A stretch of DNA of 64,000 nt. Source: Mucilaginibacter sp. (GTDB lineage: Bacteria; Bacteroidota; Bacteroidia; Sphingobacteriales; Sphingobacteriaceae). Positions 25,476 through 33,904 of the stretch are shown in pieces; position 1 is the first letter of the stretch, and every line of letters starts with the position of its first letter. Made by a program: the position numbers and the translations under genes. The notes beneath the pieces were generated by a model. That model saw only the letters and a program-made list of their open reading frames with translations, was not told the DNA's origin and ran no database searches. Where the stretch lies: NCBI RefSeq assembly GCF_028288185.1, contig NZ_JAQBOF010000037.1, positions 78,824-142,823 on the forward strand, written 5' to 3'.

Positions 25476-26060
25476 ATGAGCGAAAGTACAGAAACTATAA
25501 ACGAACTATTGCAAAGCATTGGCGTAGACACAGCTTATCGTACAGCCAGCCTATCTTTGCTTGAACAAGGCGAGTCGCGCTATTTACGCGATTTGAAGTT
25601 GAATTTCACCAGCACGTTAACCTCTGAACATTTAAGCACTAAAGAGTGCGCTTTGCTTGGATTAAGCGTTGCTGTTAATAACAACAACCTGCCGCTTACT
25701 AATTTTTACACCAAATATGCTACAGAGCAAGGCGCAACCGATGAAGATATAGCCGAGGCGACTGCTTGCGCATCATTACTGGCATCAAACAATATATTTT
25801 ACCGTTTCAGGCATTTTACCCAGAAAGAAAAATACAGCCAGATACCTGCCCGCATACGTATGCAGATTATGATGAAACCTATAACCGGCAAAGAGTTTTT
25901 TGAATTAATGAGCTTAACCATATCTGCGGTAAACGGCTGCGAAATGTGTGTTAATGCCCATGAAGATTCCCTAATAAAATTAGGCACAACCGAAGAGCGG
26001 ATATTTGATGCCGTACGTATTGCATCATTAGTTACCGCGGCGGGTAAAATAATATTCTGA
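25476..26060 (+). CDS. ahpD: AhpD-like alkylhydroperoxidase (carboxymuconolactone decarboxylase family)
   Basis: The 194-residue all-helical protein has the redox motif Cys155-Glu-Met-Cys158 followed by NAHE with His162, the AhpD proton-relay signature. In the mycobacterial system AhpD uses lipoylated proteins to re-reduce AhpC. Its place 58 bases behind ahpC supports that role here. Total length is slightly above that of M. tuberculosis AhpD. A strong hairpin follows the gene. Confidence 0.88.
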   Translation: MSESTETINELLQSIGVDTAYRTASLSLLEQGESRYLRDLKLNFTSTLTSEHLSTKECALLGLSVAVNNNNLPLTNFYTKYATEQGATDEDIAEATACASLLASNNIFYRFRHFTQKEKYSQIPARIRMQIMMKPITGKEFFELMSLTISAVNGCEMCVNAHEDSLIKLGTTEERIFDAVRIASLVTAAGKIIF

Positions 26061-26105
26061 TTGATCGATTTTTTTTAGATATTTATACTTAAATTGTAAC
26101 AACAG

Positions 26106-26139
26106 GATCGTTTCTTGTCTAAACAAGTAAGAAACGATC
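26106..26139 (+). terminator. terminator after ahpD
   Basis: An 11-bp perfect stem (GATCGTTTCTT/AAGAAACGATC) with a 12-base loop, followed by TTATTAT. Confidence 0.75.
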
Positions 26140-26185
26140 TTATTATACGTTTAACAGTTATCATTTATTTAAAAGTCAATCCCTA

Positions 26186-26650
26186 ATGGCCGATAAAAAA
26201 ATAACAATCCTTTATGTTGATGATGAAGAAAACAACCTGTTTTCTTTTAAAGCAGCTTTCCGCATAAAATACCAGGTATTTACTGCAATTAGCGGCAACG
26301 AAGCCTTAAAGTTTCTGGAAGAAAAACCCGTACACCTAATTATTACAGACCAGCGCATGCCTAATATGACAGGGGTTGAGTTTTTAGAGAAGGTTATTGA
26401 AAAGTTTCCGGATCCAATGCGTATTTTATTAACCGGTTATGCTGACATGGGGGCGGTTGTTGACGCGGTTAATAAAGGCAAAATATTTCATTACCTTACC
26501 AAACCATGGAACGAGGAAGAGCTTGACATGACCATTACCCGGGCGTATGATGCTTACCTGCAAAAGTTGAAATTGAAAGAAGAGAATGAAAAACTGGGTA
26601 CGTCCAATGATCAGTTGGAGTTTCTGTTAAGGCAAAAATTGCTGTCGTAA
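26186..26650 (+). CDS. response regulator receiver protein with coiled-coil tail
   Basis: The 154-residue protein is a receiver domain (YVDDEEN at the start, phosphoacceptor Asp55 in IITDQRMPN, Thr in LLTGYAD, Lys in YLTKPW) followed by a charged helix of about 30 residues (LQKLKLKEENEKLG). The D-Q-R-M-P wording is the RpfG/hybrid-kinase type, and the receiver closely resembles the receiver half of the kinase hybrid at 27083. It lacks any output domain. Its stop is four bases from the stop of the convergent receiver gene, so it sits head-on to the signalling operon and could share its phosphate flow. Confidence 0.9.
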   Translation: MADKKITILYVDDEENNLFSFKAAFRIKYQVFTAISGNEALKFLEEKPVHLIITDQRMPNMTGVEFLEKVIEKFPDPMRILLTGYADMGAVVDAVNKGKIFHYLTKPWNEEELDMTITRAYDAYLQKLKLKEENEKLGTSNDQLEFLLRQKLLS

Positions 26651-26654
26651 ACCT

Positions 26655-27074
26655 TTAATCCAATTCTATTCCAAATTCTGTAGCTATTTTATTTAACAGT
26701 TGGGTTATACCATTGGCTGTTATGGGCTTAGTTATCCGTGTTCTGAATGATCGGTAAGAGTTGATCTTGTTTATGTCGGATATCTCTATCGATGAGGTGA
26801 GTGCTGCTATATAGTATTTATCCTGTATGGCTTGATCTAATTTTTCAAATTCTTCTACAAACTGGAAACCGTTCATCAACGGCATATAAATATCCAGGAA
26901 AACCAGTATGATCTTTGCATCTTCATCATGGTTATCCTCCTGGATATAGGCCAGCGCTTGCGGGGCATCTAAAAAACTTTTAATACTATAGTTTTTGTTT
27001 GCATTCGCAATCACCTTTCGGGCAATAAAATGATCCAGTTCGGTATCATCAATAATAATAAATGACAATTCCAT
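26655..27074 (-). CDS. single-domain response regulator, last gene of the signalling operon
   Basis: The 139-residue receiver starts IIIDDTELDHFIARKVI and has phosphoacceptor Asp61 in FLDIYMPLMNG, Thr/Ser in LTSS and Lys in RITKPI. The T-E-L-D-H-F wording is typical of small Bacteroidota receivers that pair with hybrid kinases. Only eight bases separate it from the kinase hybrid upstream, so it is the fifth gene of a same-strand operon. With no DNA-binding domain it probably acts as a phosphate shuttle or sink. Confidence 0.9.
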   Translation of the reverse strand: MELSFIIIDDTELDHFIARKVIANANKNYSIKSFLDAPQALAYIQEDNHDEDAKIILVFLDIYMPLMNGFQFVEEFEKLDQAIQDKYYIAALTSSIEISDINKINSYRSFRTRITKPITANGITQLLNKIATEFGIELD

Positions 27075-27082
27075 GCGACACT

Positions 27083-28168
27083 TTATTTAGTAGGAATAGT
27101 TACTTTAAAAGTAGTTCCTTTATTTAAAACAGAGTTAACCTCTATTTGGCCATTTAGTTTTAACAGCGCACTTTTAACATTATATAAACCAAAGCCAGAT
27201 CCTGCTTCTTGCGAACTGGCTCTGTAAAACAGGTTAAATATCTCGCCTAAATGATTGCCTAAAATACCAATACCGGTATCGCTTACCTGTATTGTGGCTA
27301 CGCCTCTATGTACCTCGATATTTAACTCTACCATTTTGGCATCGTTATTTTTATTTTGGTATTTAAACGCGTTTGATAATAGGTTATTCAAAATAAGCTT
27401 TAGCGGTACAGTATCACTTCTAAAAGGCTCGCGCTGGTTTATATTTATTTTAAAATTTATACTGGCCGTATTAGAAAAAGCTTTATAAATGTCTTTAAAT
27501 TCATCTATCAACTTTTTAAAGTCAATGTCGCCTATATGCAATTCGCCGCGTTGCAAACTGTAATAATCATGCATACTCAGGATGTAGGTGTCTAACTTTT
27601 TCAATGATTTCTCCATTAAAAAAAGCATTTCCTTCATTTCTGTTATATCATGCATATCCCGGGCAACATTTATGGCACCCAAAATACCCGATAATGGGCC
27701 ACGTATATCATGACTTACACTATAAGCAAACTTATCTAACTCATTATAGGCTCTTTGCAGCTCTTCATTTTTTATAGAGAGCATAGAATTTGCCTGGTAA
27801 AACTTGTTTGCTTCCTCAATAGCAGAAACTATTTCGGCCTCGACCCATGGTTTTTTAACAAATCTGAAGATGTTACCCCTGTTTATAGAATCAATAACCG
27901 ACTCAATATCAGTATAAGCAGTTATCAATATCCGCATGGGTAGCGGATGGGTAACTCTAATCTCTTCAAAAAACTCAACGCCGGTTTTAACGGGCATACG
28001 CTGATCACAAAATATAACTCTTATGTCAGGATGTTTTTCCAGGTGCTCTAATGCAACGGGGATGGTTACTGCAGTGAATACCTGGTAATCTAGTCTTAAA
28101 GTAGCTTTAAAACCTGTAAGATTATCCATCTCATCATCTATATACAGTATTTTAATTTTCTCTGCCAT
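27083..28168 (-). CDS. receiver-histidine kinase hybrid
   Basis: The 361-residue protein has an N-terminal receiver (Asp55 in FCDQRMPVK, Lys in FVKKPW), a short coiled coil and a HisKA/HATPase kinase. The phosphorylated His153 lies in FAYSVSHDIRGPL, the N-box in LNNLLSNAFKYQ, and ATP-lid glycines in DTGIGI and GSGFGLYNV. There is no membrane segment, so it is a cytoplasmic kinase with a regulatory receiver at its front. It follows the membrane kinase by 69 bases and is the expected second tier of the same pathway. Confidence 0.92.
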   Translation of the reverse strand: MAEKIKILYIDDEMDNLTGFKATLRLDYQVFTAVTIPVALEHLEKHPDIRVIFCDQRMPVKTGVEFFEEIRVTHPLPMRILITAYTDIESVIDSINRGNIFRFVKKPWVEAEIVSAIEEANKFYQANSMLSIKNEELQRAYNELDKFAYSVSHDIRGPLSGILGAINVARDMHDITEMKEMLFLMEKSLKKLDTYILSMHDYYSLQRGELHIGDIDFKKLIDEFKDIYKAFSNTASINFKININQREPFRSDTVPLKLILNNLLSNAFKYQNKNNDAKMVELNIEVHRGVATIQVSDTGIGILGNHLGEIFNLFYRASSQEAGSGFGLYNVKSALLKLNGQIEVNSVLNKGTTFKVTIPTK

Positions 28169-28237
28169 TGTGGTGAGTTTTATGTGCAGTTAGTATTTGG
28201 TTCAATCAATTTTAATAGGATTATCTGTTTACGAAAA

Positions 28238-30376
28238 TCAAACAACTTTTGTGTCAAAAATAACCGGGATCTTTATAATAAGTGCTGCGCCTTTACCCGG
28301 GTCAGAGTTAACTGTAATTTGCCCATTATGCTTTTTAATAGTATTATAGGCTATACTCATCCCTAAACCAGTTCCTTCGCCAACTTCTTTAGTAGTAAAA
28401 AATGGTTCAAACATCTTTTTTAGTGTTTGCTCATTCATACCTATTCCATTGTCGGCTATGGTAATAATTACACTTTCGTCATCGGCAGTTGTGTTTATTT
28501 TTATTTCGCCGCCTGTCTTATCACCAAACTTCCTTTCAACAGCATATATAGCGTTTGATATAATATTTAAAAACACCTGGTTAAGCTTTCCTGCGTAACA
28601 CTCTACCAATGGCAGTTCACCAAATTCTGTTATCACTTTTATATTATTGTTTAATAAATTATTGGCAACAACCAGTGTTGATTCCAATCCTTCATTAAGA
28701 TTTGTTCTTTTAAGGTCATCCTCATCCAGGCGCGAAAATATTTTAAGTCCCTTAACTATCTCAGCTGTACGCGATGCCCCTTCGTCTATACCTTTTATTA
28801 AATGCCTTATCTCCACCACCAGGTAATCAAAATCTATCTCCTCTTTATATTCTTCTATCTTTTTCTTCTTCTCCTCAGCCGGCAGGTCAGACTGGCTCAC
28901 GCTTTCAATAGTTGCCATCACTTCCAGTATCATCTCAACATCGCGTTTAAGCGGATTAATATTTGATGTGACAAAATTGATAGGATTATTAATTTCGTGC
29001 GCAATACCAGCAGTTAACTGACCGAGTGACGCCATTTTTTCTGACTCGACTAATTGCGACTGTGTCTGTTTCAAATCTTCTAATGATTCATTTAACTCGT
29101 GCGTACGTTCTTCAACTTTTAATTCCAACACTACATTTTGTTCACGTATAATGCGTTCATTTTCTTGCAATACCCGCACCGTTTCTTCTTGTGATTTTTC
29201 TTTGTCGGCTTTAAAAACATTTATACGGTCTGCAAGAGCTAGCGATAGCAGAGTTACTTCGATAGCTGTGCCCACCTGCATGGTATTATTGGTGAAGTTA
29301 TTATAGCTTAATATACCCAGATTACGCAATACAAATAATATCAGGCCCGCTAAAAATATAGTCCATGCCAATGCAAAAAACTTAGCCGGCCTATAGCCCT
29401 TTATAGAAAGCGTAATTACTGCAACATAAATGCTTAGTGATAAACATAAAGCAGAAATATCAATGGCCCGGTAACCAATTAACGGATGGCCGGAAAGCCT
29501 TATACCTATGGCTATAACATACATTACTATAACCGCTTTAAATATATACCCCATTACAGGCATCCTGTCTTTTATTCCTAAAAACGAGCGGGAGAAAAGC
29601 ATGAGCGAAATACCCGCCAATGCAGGGAATATTATTATGCAGTTGTTAAACAATAACGGCGAATTAGGGAAAAGGAACCGATAAGTATAGCCTGATAGCG
29701 TAGTTTGAGTAAGCCCTATAAACAACGTATACAATACATAATACAGGTAACTGATATCTTTAGTTGAGATGTAAACGAACAAGTTATAAAGCATCATTAC
29801 CAGCAATATGCCTACAAGGCAACCCCATAACATATCATTGGTAAGTTTTGATTCGGCTATTTTTTGTGGTGTGCCCAATACAATTGGCAGTACCATTTCC
29901 TGGCCGCTTTGTACTTTTAAATAATAAGTACCTATACTATCTTTGGATGTGTTTATATCAAATAAAAAATCCTGGTGCTTATATTTTCTTTTTGCAAAAG
30001 GGTCATTATCACTTAATCTTTCCATTTTATATACACCATTAACAGGGTAATAAAACTCGCATACATCCAGTGTAGGATACTCCAGATTAAGCAGCATTTG
30101 ATTGCTTGCGCTTTCATTCTTTATAATAAACCGCAACCAAAAATCAGATTTACTTAACTGCAGATTGGGTACCTGGGTTTGTGATGGTATAAACTTTGTT
30201 GATTTGCGTACTTCGTCAATATCAAGTTTATTGGTAGTGTCCTCCAGTATGGCTACATTTTTACCGATAACTAAATTCTGGCCTTTAAAAATAATTACCT
30301 GCTGCGCATTTACCTTTGTAAAAAAGACAGAAAGAACAGCAAATACAATCAAGTAGAAGTTTTTCATATTAATCAT
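28238..30376 (-). CDS. 7TMR-DISM sensor histidine kinase
   Basis: This 712-residue kinase has a signal peptide, a periplasmic 7TMR-DISMED2-like beta domain at about residues 40-170, seven membrane spans at about 182-385, a coiled coil and a HisKA/HATPase core. His460 lies in LTAGIAHEINNP, the N-box in VFLNIISNAIYAVE, and the glycine boxes in DNGIGM and GEGTGLGM. The periplasmic module usually binds a small ligand, often a carbohydrate. The start codon overlaps the stop of the ThiF-nitroreductase gene as TAATG, which indicates translational coupling. A second ATG three codons in is possible. Confidence 0.93.
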   Translation of the reverse strand: MINMKNFYLIVFAVLSVFFTKVNAQQVIIFKGQNLVIGKNVAILEDTTNKLDIDEVRKSTKFIPSQTQVPNLQLSKSDFWLRFIIKNESASNQMLLNLEYPTLDVCEFYYPVNGVYKMERLSDNDPFAKRKYKHQDFLFDINTSKDSIGTYYLKVQSGQEMVLPIVLGTPQKIAESKLTNDMLWGCLVGILLVMMLYNLFVYISTKDISYLYYVLYTLFIGLTQTTLSGYTYRFLFPNSPLLFNNCIIIFPALAGISLMLFSRSFLGIKDRMPVMGYIFKAVIVMYVIAIGIRLSGHPLIGYRAIDISALCLSLSIYVAVITLSIKGYRPAKFFALAWTIFLAGLILFVLRNLGILSYNNFTNNTMQVGTAIEVTLLSLALADRINVFKADKEKSQEETVRVLQENERIIREQNVVLELKVEERTHELNESLEDLKQTQSQLVESEKMASLGQLTAGIAHEINNPINFVTSNINPLKRDVEMILEVMATIESVSQSDLPAEEKKKKIEEYKEEIDFDYLVVEIRHLIKGIDEGASRTAEIVKGLKIFSRLDEDDLKRTNLNEGLESTLVVANNLLNNNIKVITEFGELPLVECYAGKLNQVFLNIISNAIYAVERKFGDKTGGEIKINTTADDESVIITIADNGIGMNEQTLKKMFEPFFTTKEVGEGTGLGMSIAYNTIKKHNGQITVNSDPGKGAALIIKIPVIFDTKVV

Positions 30377-32682
30377 TACTTATTTAATACCAATACCTGC
30401 TCTAAAGGTAACCTATGCGATTTTAATACCGGTTCTTCGGCTATAGCTATTTTAGTTAAAAACACCTCGGCCCGGTTATTGCCTAAGTTCACTATTTTAT
30501 CAAATTTTTTCCTTAGTTCTGTAAGTTCTTTAATAGCGCGGGCATCTAATCCTTCGCCATTGCCATGCAATATCCTTGAGAACAGGTAAAATGGTGAGAT
30601 AACCGGGTGTACCGCCAAATTAAGATTAGTTGCCTCCAGCCAAAAACGTTCCATGGCGCGGCCGCCTTCAAAAAAGTTTGCCAGGTTATATTCGGGTAGG
30701 GTGATCATGCATATAGCCGATGCTGTTTTAATTATCTTATGCGCCAACCCATCAAAGCCATAGCCGCCCTCCAGTTTATTTATGGTGGTAATTACTTTTT
30801 CGTTCCGGATGATATTTAGAGCCGCTAATTGCGAATTGGTAAAACCCAGTGTTTTGGTGTCGATGCCGTCTCTTGTACGCTCGGCATCTTCTGATGTCCA
30901 GCGCATTTCATGATTGATAAAATCATTATGCCCGGCCGGGTTTAAAAGCCGCGCCCTATCGCAGGCACCAATAACCGTACCTAATTCTTTTAGTGTATCC
31001 TCATCAGTAAAAAACTGAAACTTAGCGCCGGGGATAGTTTCGGCAATGCCGCCCAACTGCTCAATGATGCTAACTGGTATGGCAGTTTTGGGTGCCGGGT
31101 TACGGTTGGTATGGCGCTTATAAATAGCCCGATCTAATTTAATCAGTTCGGGTTTTGGGCTTTCTGCTTTTTTGAAGCGGATAGCGGCTACCAGCCTTTC
31201 GTTCTGTTCATTAGGCAGAAACTCATATACAGGTTCCAGGCCTAATGTTAGGGCATGAATATTTAAATTCTCATAAGCGGCACCAAATGATATGAACGAT
31301 GCCGTTTTTTGGAAATCACCAAATGAGAAAGAGCGATACTCGTCATGATAAAGGAACAGTGTACCTTTATGATACAACCATTTCCACGGCTGGTCATTAC
31401 CTGTTGAGGGGGCAGCGCAAGCTGCATTAACCAACTCAACGATGATATTATCATCAAGGTCAACGGTATTTAAATTATTTTTAGGCTGATATTTTTGTGC
31501 GAGTAGACGCATCTCATCAACCGGCATTGGCGAGAATGGATTTTTGGGTACTTGCGTAACAAATGGCTTGGGGTTTCTATCCCCTACGATTTCGTCCAGA
31601 TCAACATAATACCTGCCTGAGTCATGAAACTGATCCAGTAAAATACGCCTGCAAACATCGGCACCAACCGCACCGCCCAACACTACCGAGCTTGCCAATT
31701 GCGGCCAGGTATTAATGGTTTGTTCTACCTCTATCATAGATGCCTTAATGCGCAACGACACATTTTCAATACCCAGCATTTGTAATATAATGGGTATTTT
31801 CTCCTCGTTAGTTAATTCTTTAATTGTTGAAGTATCTACACCTTCAACCGTGCCGTGTAGTATGGGCCTGTCTGGTTCTAAATCAAAACGTTCCACATCT
31901 AACATGCCCCTGTCGCTGGTATCCATTACTACCGGTATCCTAAGCTCGCGGGCTTTAATACGCGAGTTTATTTTTACATCCAACCCATCACACTCATCTA
32001 CCAAAATATCAAGCTTGCCATTTTGCAAGAAGAAATCGTCCATGTTCTTATCCGTCAAGCCGTCAAAAAAGCAAGTCACTTTTAAAAACGGGTCTATTTC
32101 GGCAATCTCGCGGGCGGTAACAACCACTTTCGGTAATCCTAAACTATGCACCCCGGCACGTATGCGATTTAAATTACTTAGTTCCAATTCGTCAAAATCG
32201 GCCAGGCGTAGTTCGCCAAATCCACGCTCCATAGCTAACGTCAACGCTATGGATTGCCCCACCGAAAGGCCAATTATACCGATCTTTTTGGTGCCTAATA
32301 TATCCCGTTCGGCACGGGTAATTTTATATTGGTTGCGGTTGGTACGTACTTCAATAAACTCATCTTCATCCAAAATATGCACCAGGCGTTGGCTCCATGG
32401 ATAATATACCCATGCACCATATTCATTTATATCTGTCCCGTTTAAAAAATCATTGATACGGTTGGGGTATTCTTCTTTCGGTATTTTTATGGATGGGTTC
32501 CTGCTTTTTATTAGCTCGTATAACTGGCCATACATTTCGTCAGTAACAAATGGTACCTTTTCACCGGCAAGCAGGTCATTAAATACTTCTTTATCCACCG
32601 CGTTATTAAGCCGTAATATTTGCGGCTGATGTATTTGTTTTAATTGGTTGGTACCGGCAACCAGGCTGGTTAAATTCTTCAT
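30376..32682 (-). CDS. E1/ThiF-like adenylyltransferase fused to nitroreductase (Rv1355c/MoeY-like)
   Basis: The 768-residue protein combines two enzymes. After a 125-residue N-terminal region, residues 130-290 form an E1-like Rossmann fold with GLSVGQ (139-144) for ATP and the signature DFDELELSNLNR (162-173), plus the DECDG Asp site near 229. The zinc-binding C-x2-C pairs of MoeB/ThiF are not evident. Residues 415-768 are a flavin nitroreductase of the Acg type, with AAPSTGNDQPWKW at 423-435, RHTNRNP in the middle and a late GGRAMERFWLEAT helix. Such fusions are known as Rv1355c-like proteins of unproven function. It is the second gene of the operon, 35 bases behind the acyltransferase gene. 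Confidence 0.85.
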   Translation of the reverse strand: MKNLTSLVAGTNQLKQIHQPQILRLNNAVDKEVFNDLLAGEKVPFVTDEMYGQLYELIKSRNPSIKIPKEEYPNRINDFLNGTDINEYGAWVYYPWSQRLVHILDEDEFIEVRTNRNQYKITRAERDILGTKKIGIIGLSVGQSIALTLAMERGFGELRLADFDELELSNLNRIRAGVHSLGLPKVVVTAREIAEIDPFLKVTCFFDGLTDKNMDDFFLQNGKLDILVDECDGLDVKINSRIKARELRIPVVMDTSDRGMLDVERFDLEPDRPILHGTVEGVDTSTIKELTNEEKIPIILQMLGIENVSLRIKASMIEVEQTINTWPQLASSVVLGGAVGADVCRRILLDQFHDSGRYYVDLDEIVGDRNPKPFVTQVPKNPFSPMPVDEMRLLAQKYQPKNNLNTVDLDDNIIVELVNAACAAPSTGNDQPWKWLYHKGTLFLYHDEYRSFSFGDFQKTASFISFGAAYENLNIHALTLGLEPVYEFLPNEQNERLVAAIRFKKAESPKPELIKLDRAIYKRHTNRNPAPKTAIPVSIIEQLGGIAETIPGAKFQFFTDEDTLKELGTVIGACDRARLLNPAGHNDFINHEMRWTSEDAERTRDGIDTKTLGFTNSQLAALNIIRNEKVITTINKLEGGYGFDGLAHKIIKTASAICMITLPEYNLANFFEGGRAMERFWLEATNLNLAVHPVISPFYLFSRILHGNGEGLDARAIKELTELRKKFDKIVNLGNNRAEVFLTKIAIAEEPVLKSHRLPLEQVLVLNK

Positions 32683-32717
32683 TAAATTGTTATTCTTTCT
32701 TTGTTGCTAAACTTTTT

Positions 32718-33527
32718 TTAAATAAAATCCCACTCTTTTTTGGTCACTTTGGCACTTAACAGGTTCTTTTCGGCATTGATAATAGTCTGTTTCAGATCCC
32801 ATTGATCCAGGTTAGGTATTTTAGCTTCATAATGTATAACTATTTTCTTTCCCCTTAATTCTTCGGTGCGTACGGTATTTAAGTTCTCTCTTACTTTAAT
32901 TATAGCTGCCTTTTCTTCGGGATGGGCTTTAGTAAGTTCAGGTACATCTTTCAATAGCATGGCTGTAGCTATCAGGTCAAGCTTGGGATAATAAAATGTT
33001 CCATTGTTGCCAATGCTGTCCTCTAACTCCATACCCACCGTTTGTACCGGCTTTACAGTATAGGGCGCACATAGTGCAAATAGCGATTGAAGGCCGATCT
33101 GGTGCGCAATAACAACCGCCGCGCGTATTAAAAAAATACTACCTACGCCGTACCCGGCAATTTCGCGCGAGTTCCATAATCCACAAAGTTCGCCGGTTCC
33201 ATATTTTGCAAATTTCCAAACCAGGTTATATATTTCGGGGTCAATAGCACCTGTTGCCATCTCAATAGGCAAAAACTCTGTTCCGCCTGATACATGGACA
33301 CGTGCACCACCAAAAACCCGCTTCCTGTCTAACGACTCTACGACCATAACAAAAACAGCAGGGTTGTTTACCCATTTGTTTTTACTGTATGATACCTTGG
33401 TTACACCAATGCTGGTTAAAACTTTGGTATGTCCTTCGATAAATAAAGCACAGGTTTCGGGCTCATCAATCGCCCTAAATGCTCTTAGTCTTACTTCCGG
33501 GTTTTCTTTATTTATACCACCATCCAT
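32718..33527 (-). CDS. FeeM/LuxI-like N-acyltransferase (GNAT fold), first gene of the operon
   Basis: From the ATG at 33527 the protein has 269 residues; an upstream extension to 33593 is hydrophobic and unlikely. It looks like an N-acyl amino acid synthase or autoinducer-synthase type GNAT: RVFGGARVHVSGG (70-82) corresponds to the LuxI G-x-A-R strand, ELCGLWNSRE (113-122) to the catalytic strand, and YGVGSIFLIRAAVVIAHQ (126-143) to the acyl-carrier-binding helix. It would transfer an acyl group from acyl-ACP to an amine. The match is by pattern, so a different GNAT substrate is possible. It heads the operon that continues with the E1-nitroreductase fusion and kinases. Confidence 0.6.
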   Translation of the reverse strand: MDGGINKENPEVRLRAFRAIDEPETCALFIEGHTKVLTSIGVTKVSYSKNKWVNNPAVFVMVVESLDRKRVFGGARVHVSGGTEFLPIEMATGAIDPEIYNLVWKFAKYGTGELCGLWNSREIAGYGVGSIFLIRAAVVIAHQIGLQSLFALCAPYTVKPVQTVGMELEDSIGNNGTFYYPKLDLIATAMLLKDVPELTKAHPEEKAAIIKVRENLNTVRTEELRGKKIVIHYEAKIPNLDQWDLKQTIINAEKNLLSAKVTKKEWDFI

Positions 33528-33904
33528 TTGTTGTTTATAAAAAAGAATATCAATAGTTATTATTAAAAAGGTAAGCCTTAAACGACAAAACAATTAGGTA
33601 TGTTTCACCAAAAAGTTTTATAAAACTAAGCCGATCAGAAGTTAATTATATAGTCTTTTGCTTATAGGTTTAATTCTGGAAATTAATAAATATTTTTTTA
33701 ACGTATGGCTCTAAACAGTTTAAACTGCATTTATTTACGCTTAATATTTAATATCTACTAACAGGCTAAATTAAGTATTAATTAAATATCGTCTTTATTA
33801 TTTAGCCCCTATAAATATAATTAAATTTATTTTTAATACGTTGTTATACAGTTAGGTATTAAATTAACGTTATTGCCTATTATTGTACAACGTAAAATAC
33901 AAGA
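33528..33904. other. 377-bp A/T-rich divergent intergenic region
   Basis: This gap separates the signalling operon (minus) from the pepsin-like lipoprotein gene (plus) and must hold both promoters. It is very A/T-rich with several ATTAA runs. I see no open frame, no long inverted repeat and no exact TAnnTTTG box on either strand. Confidence 0.6.
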
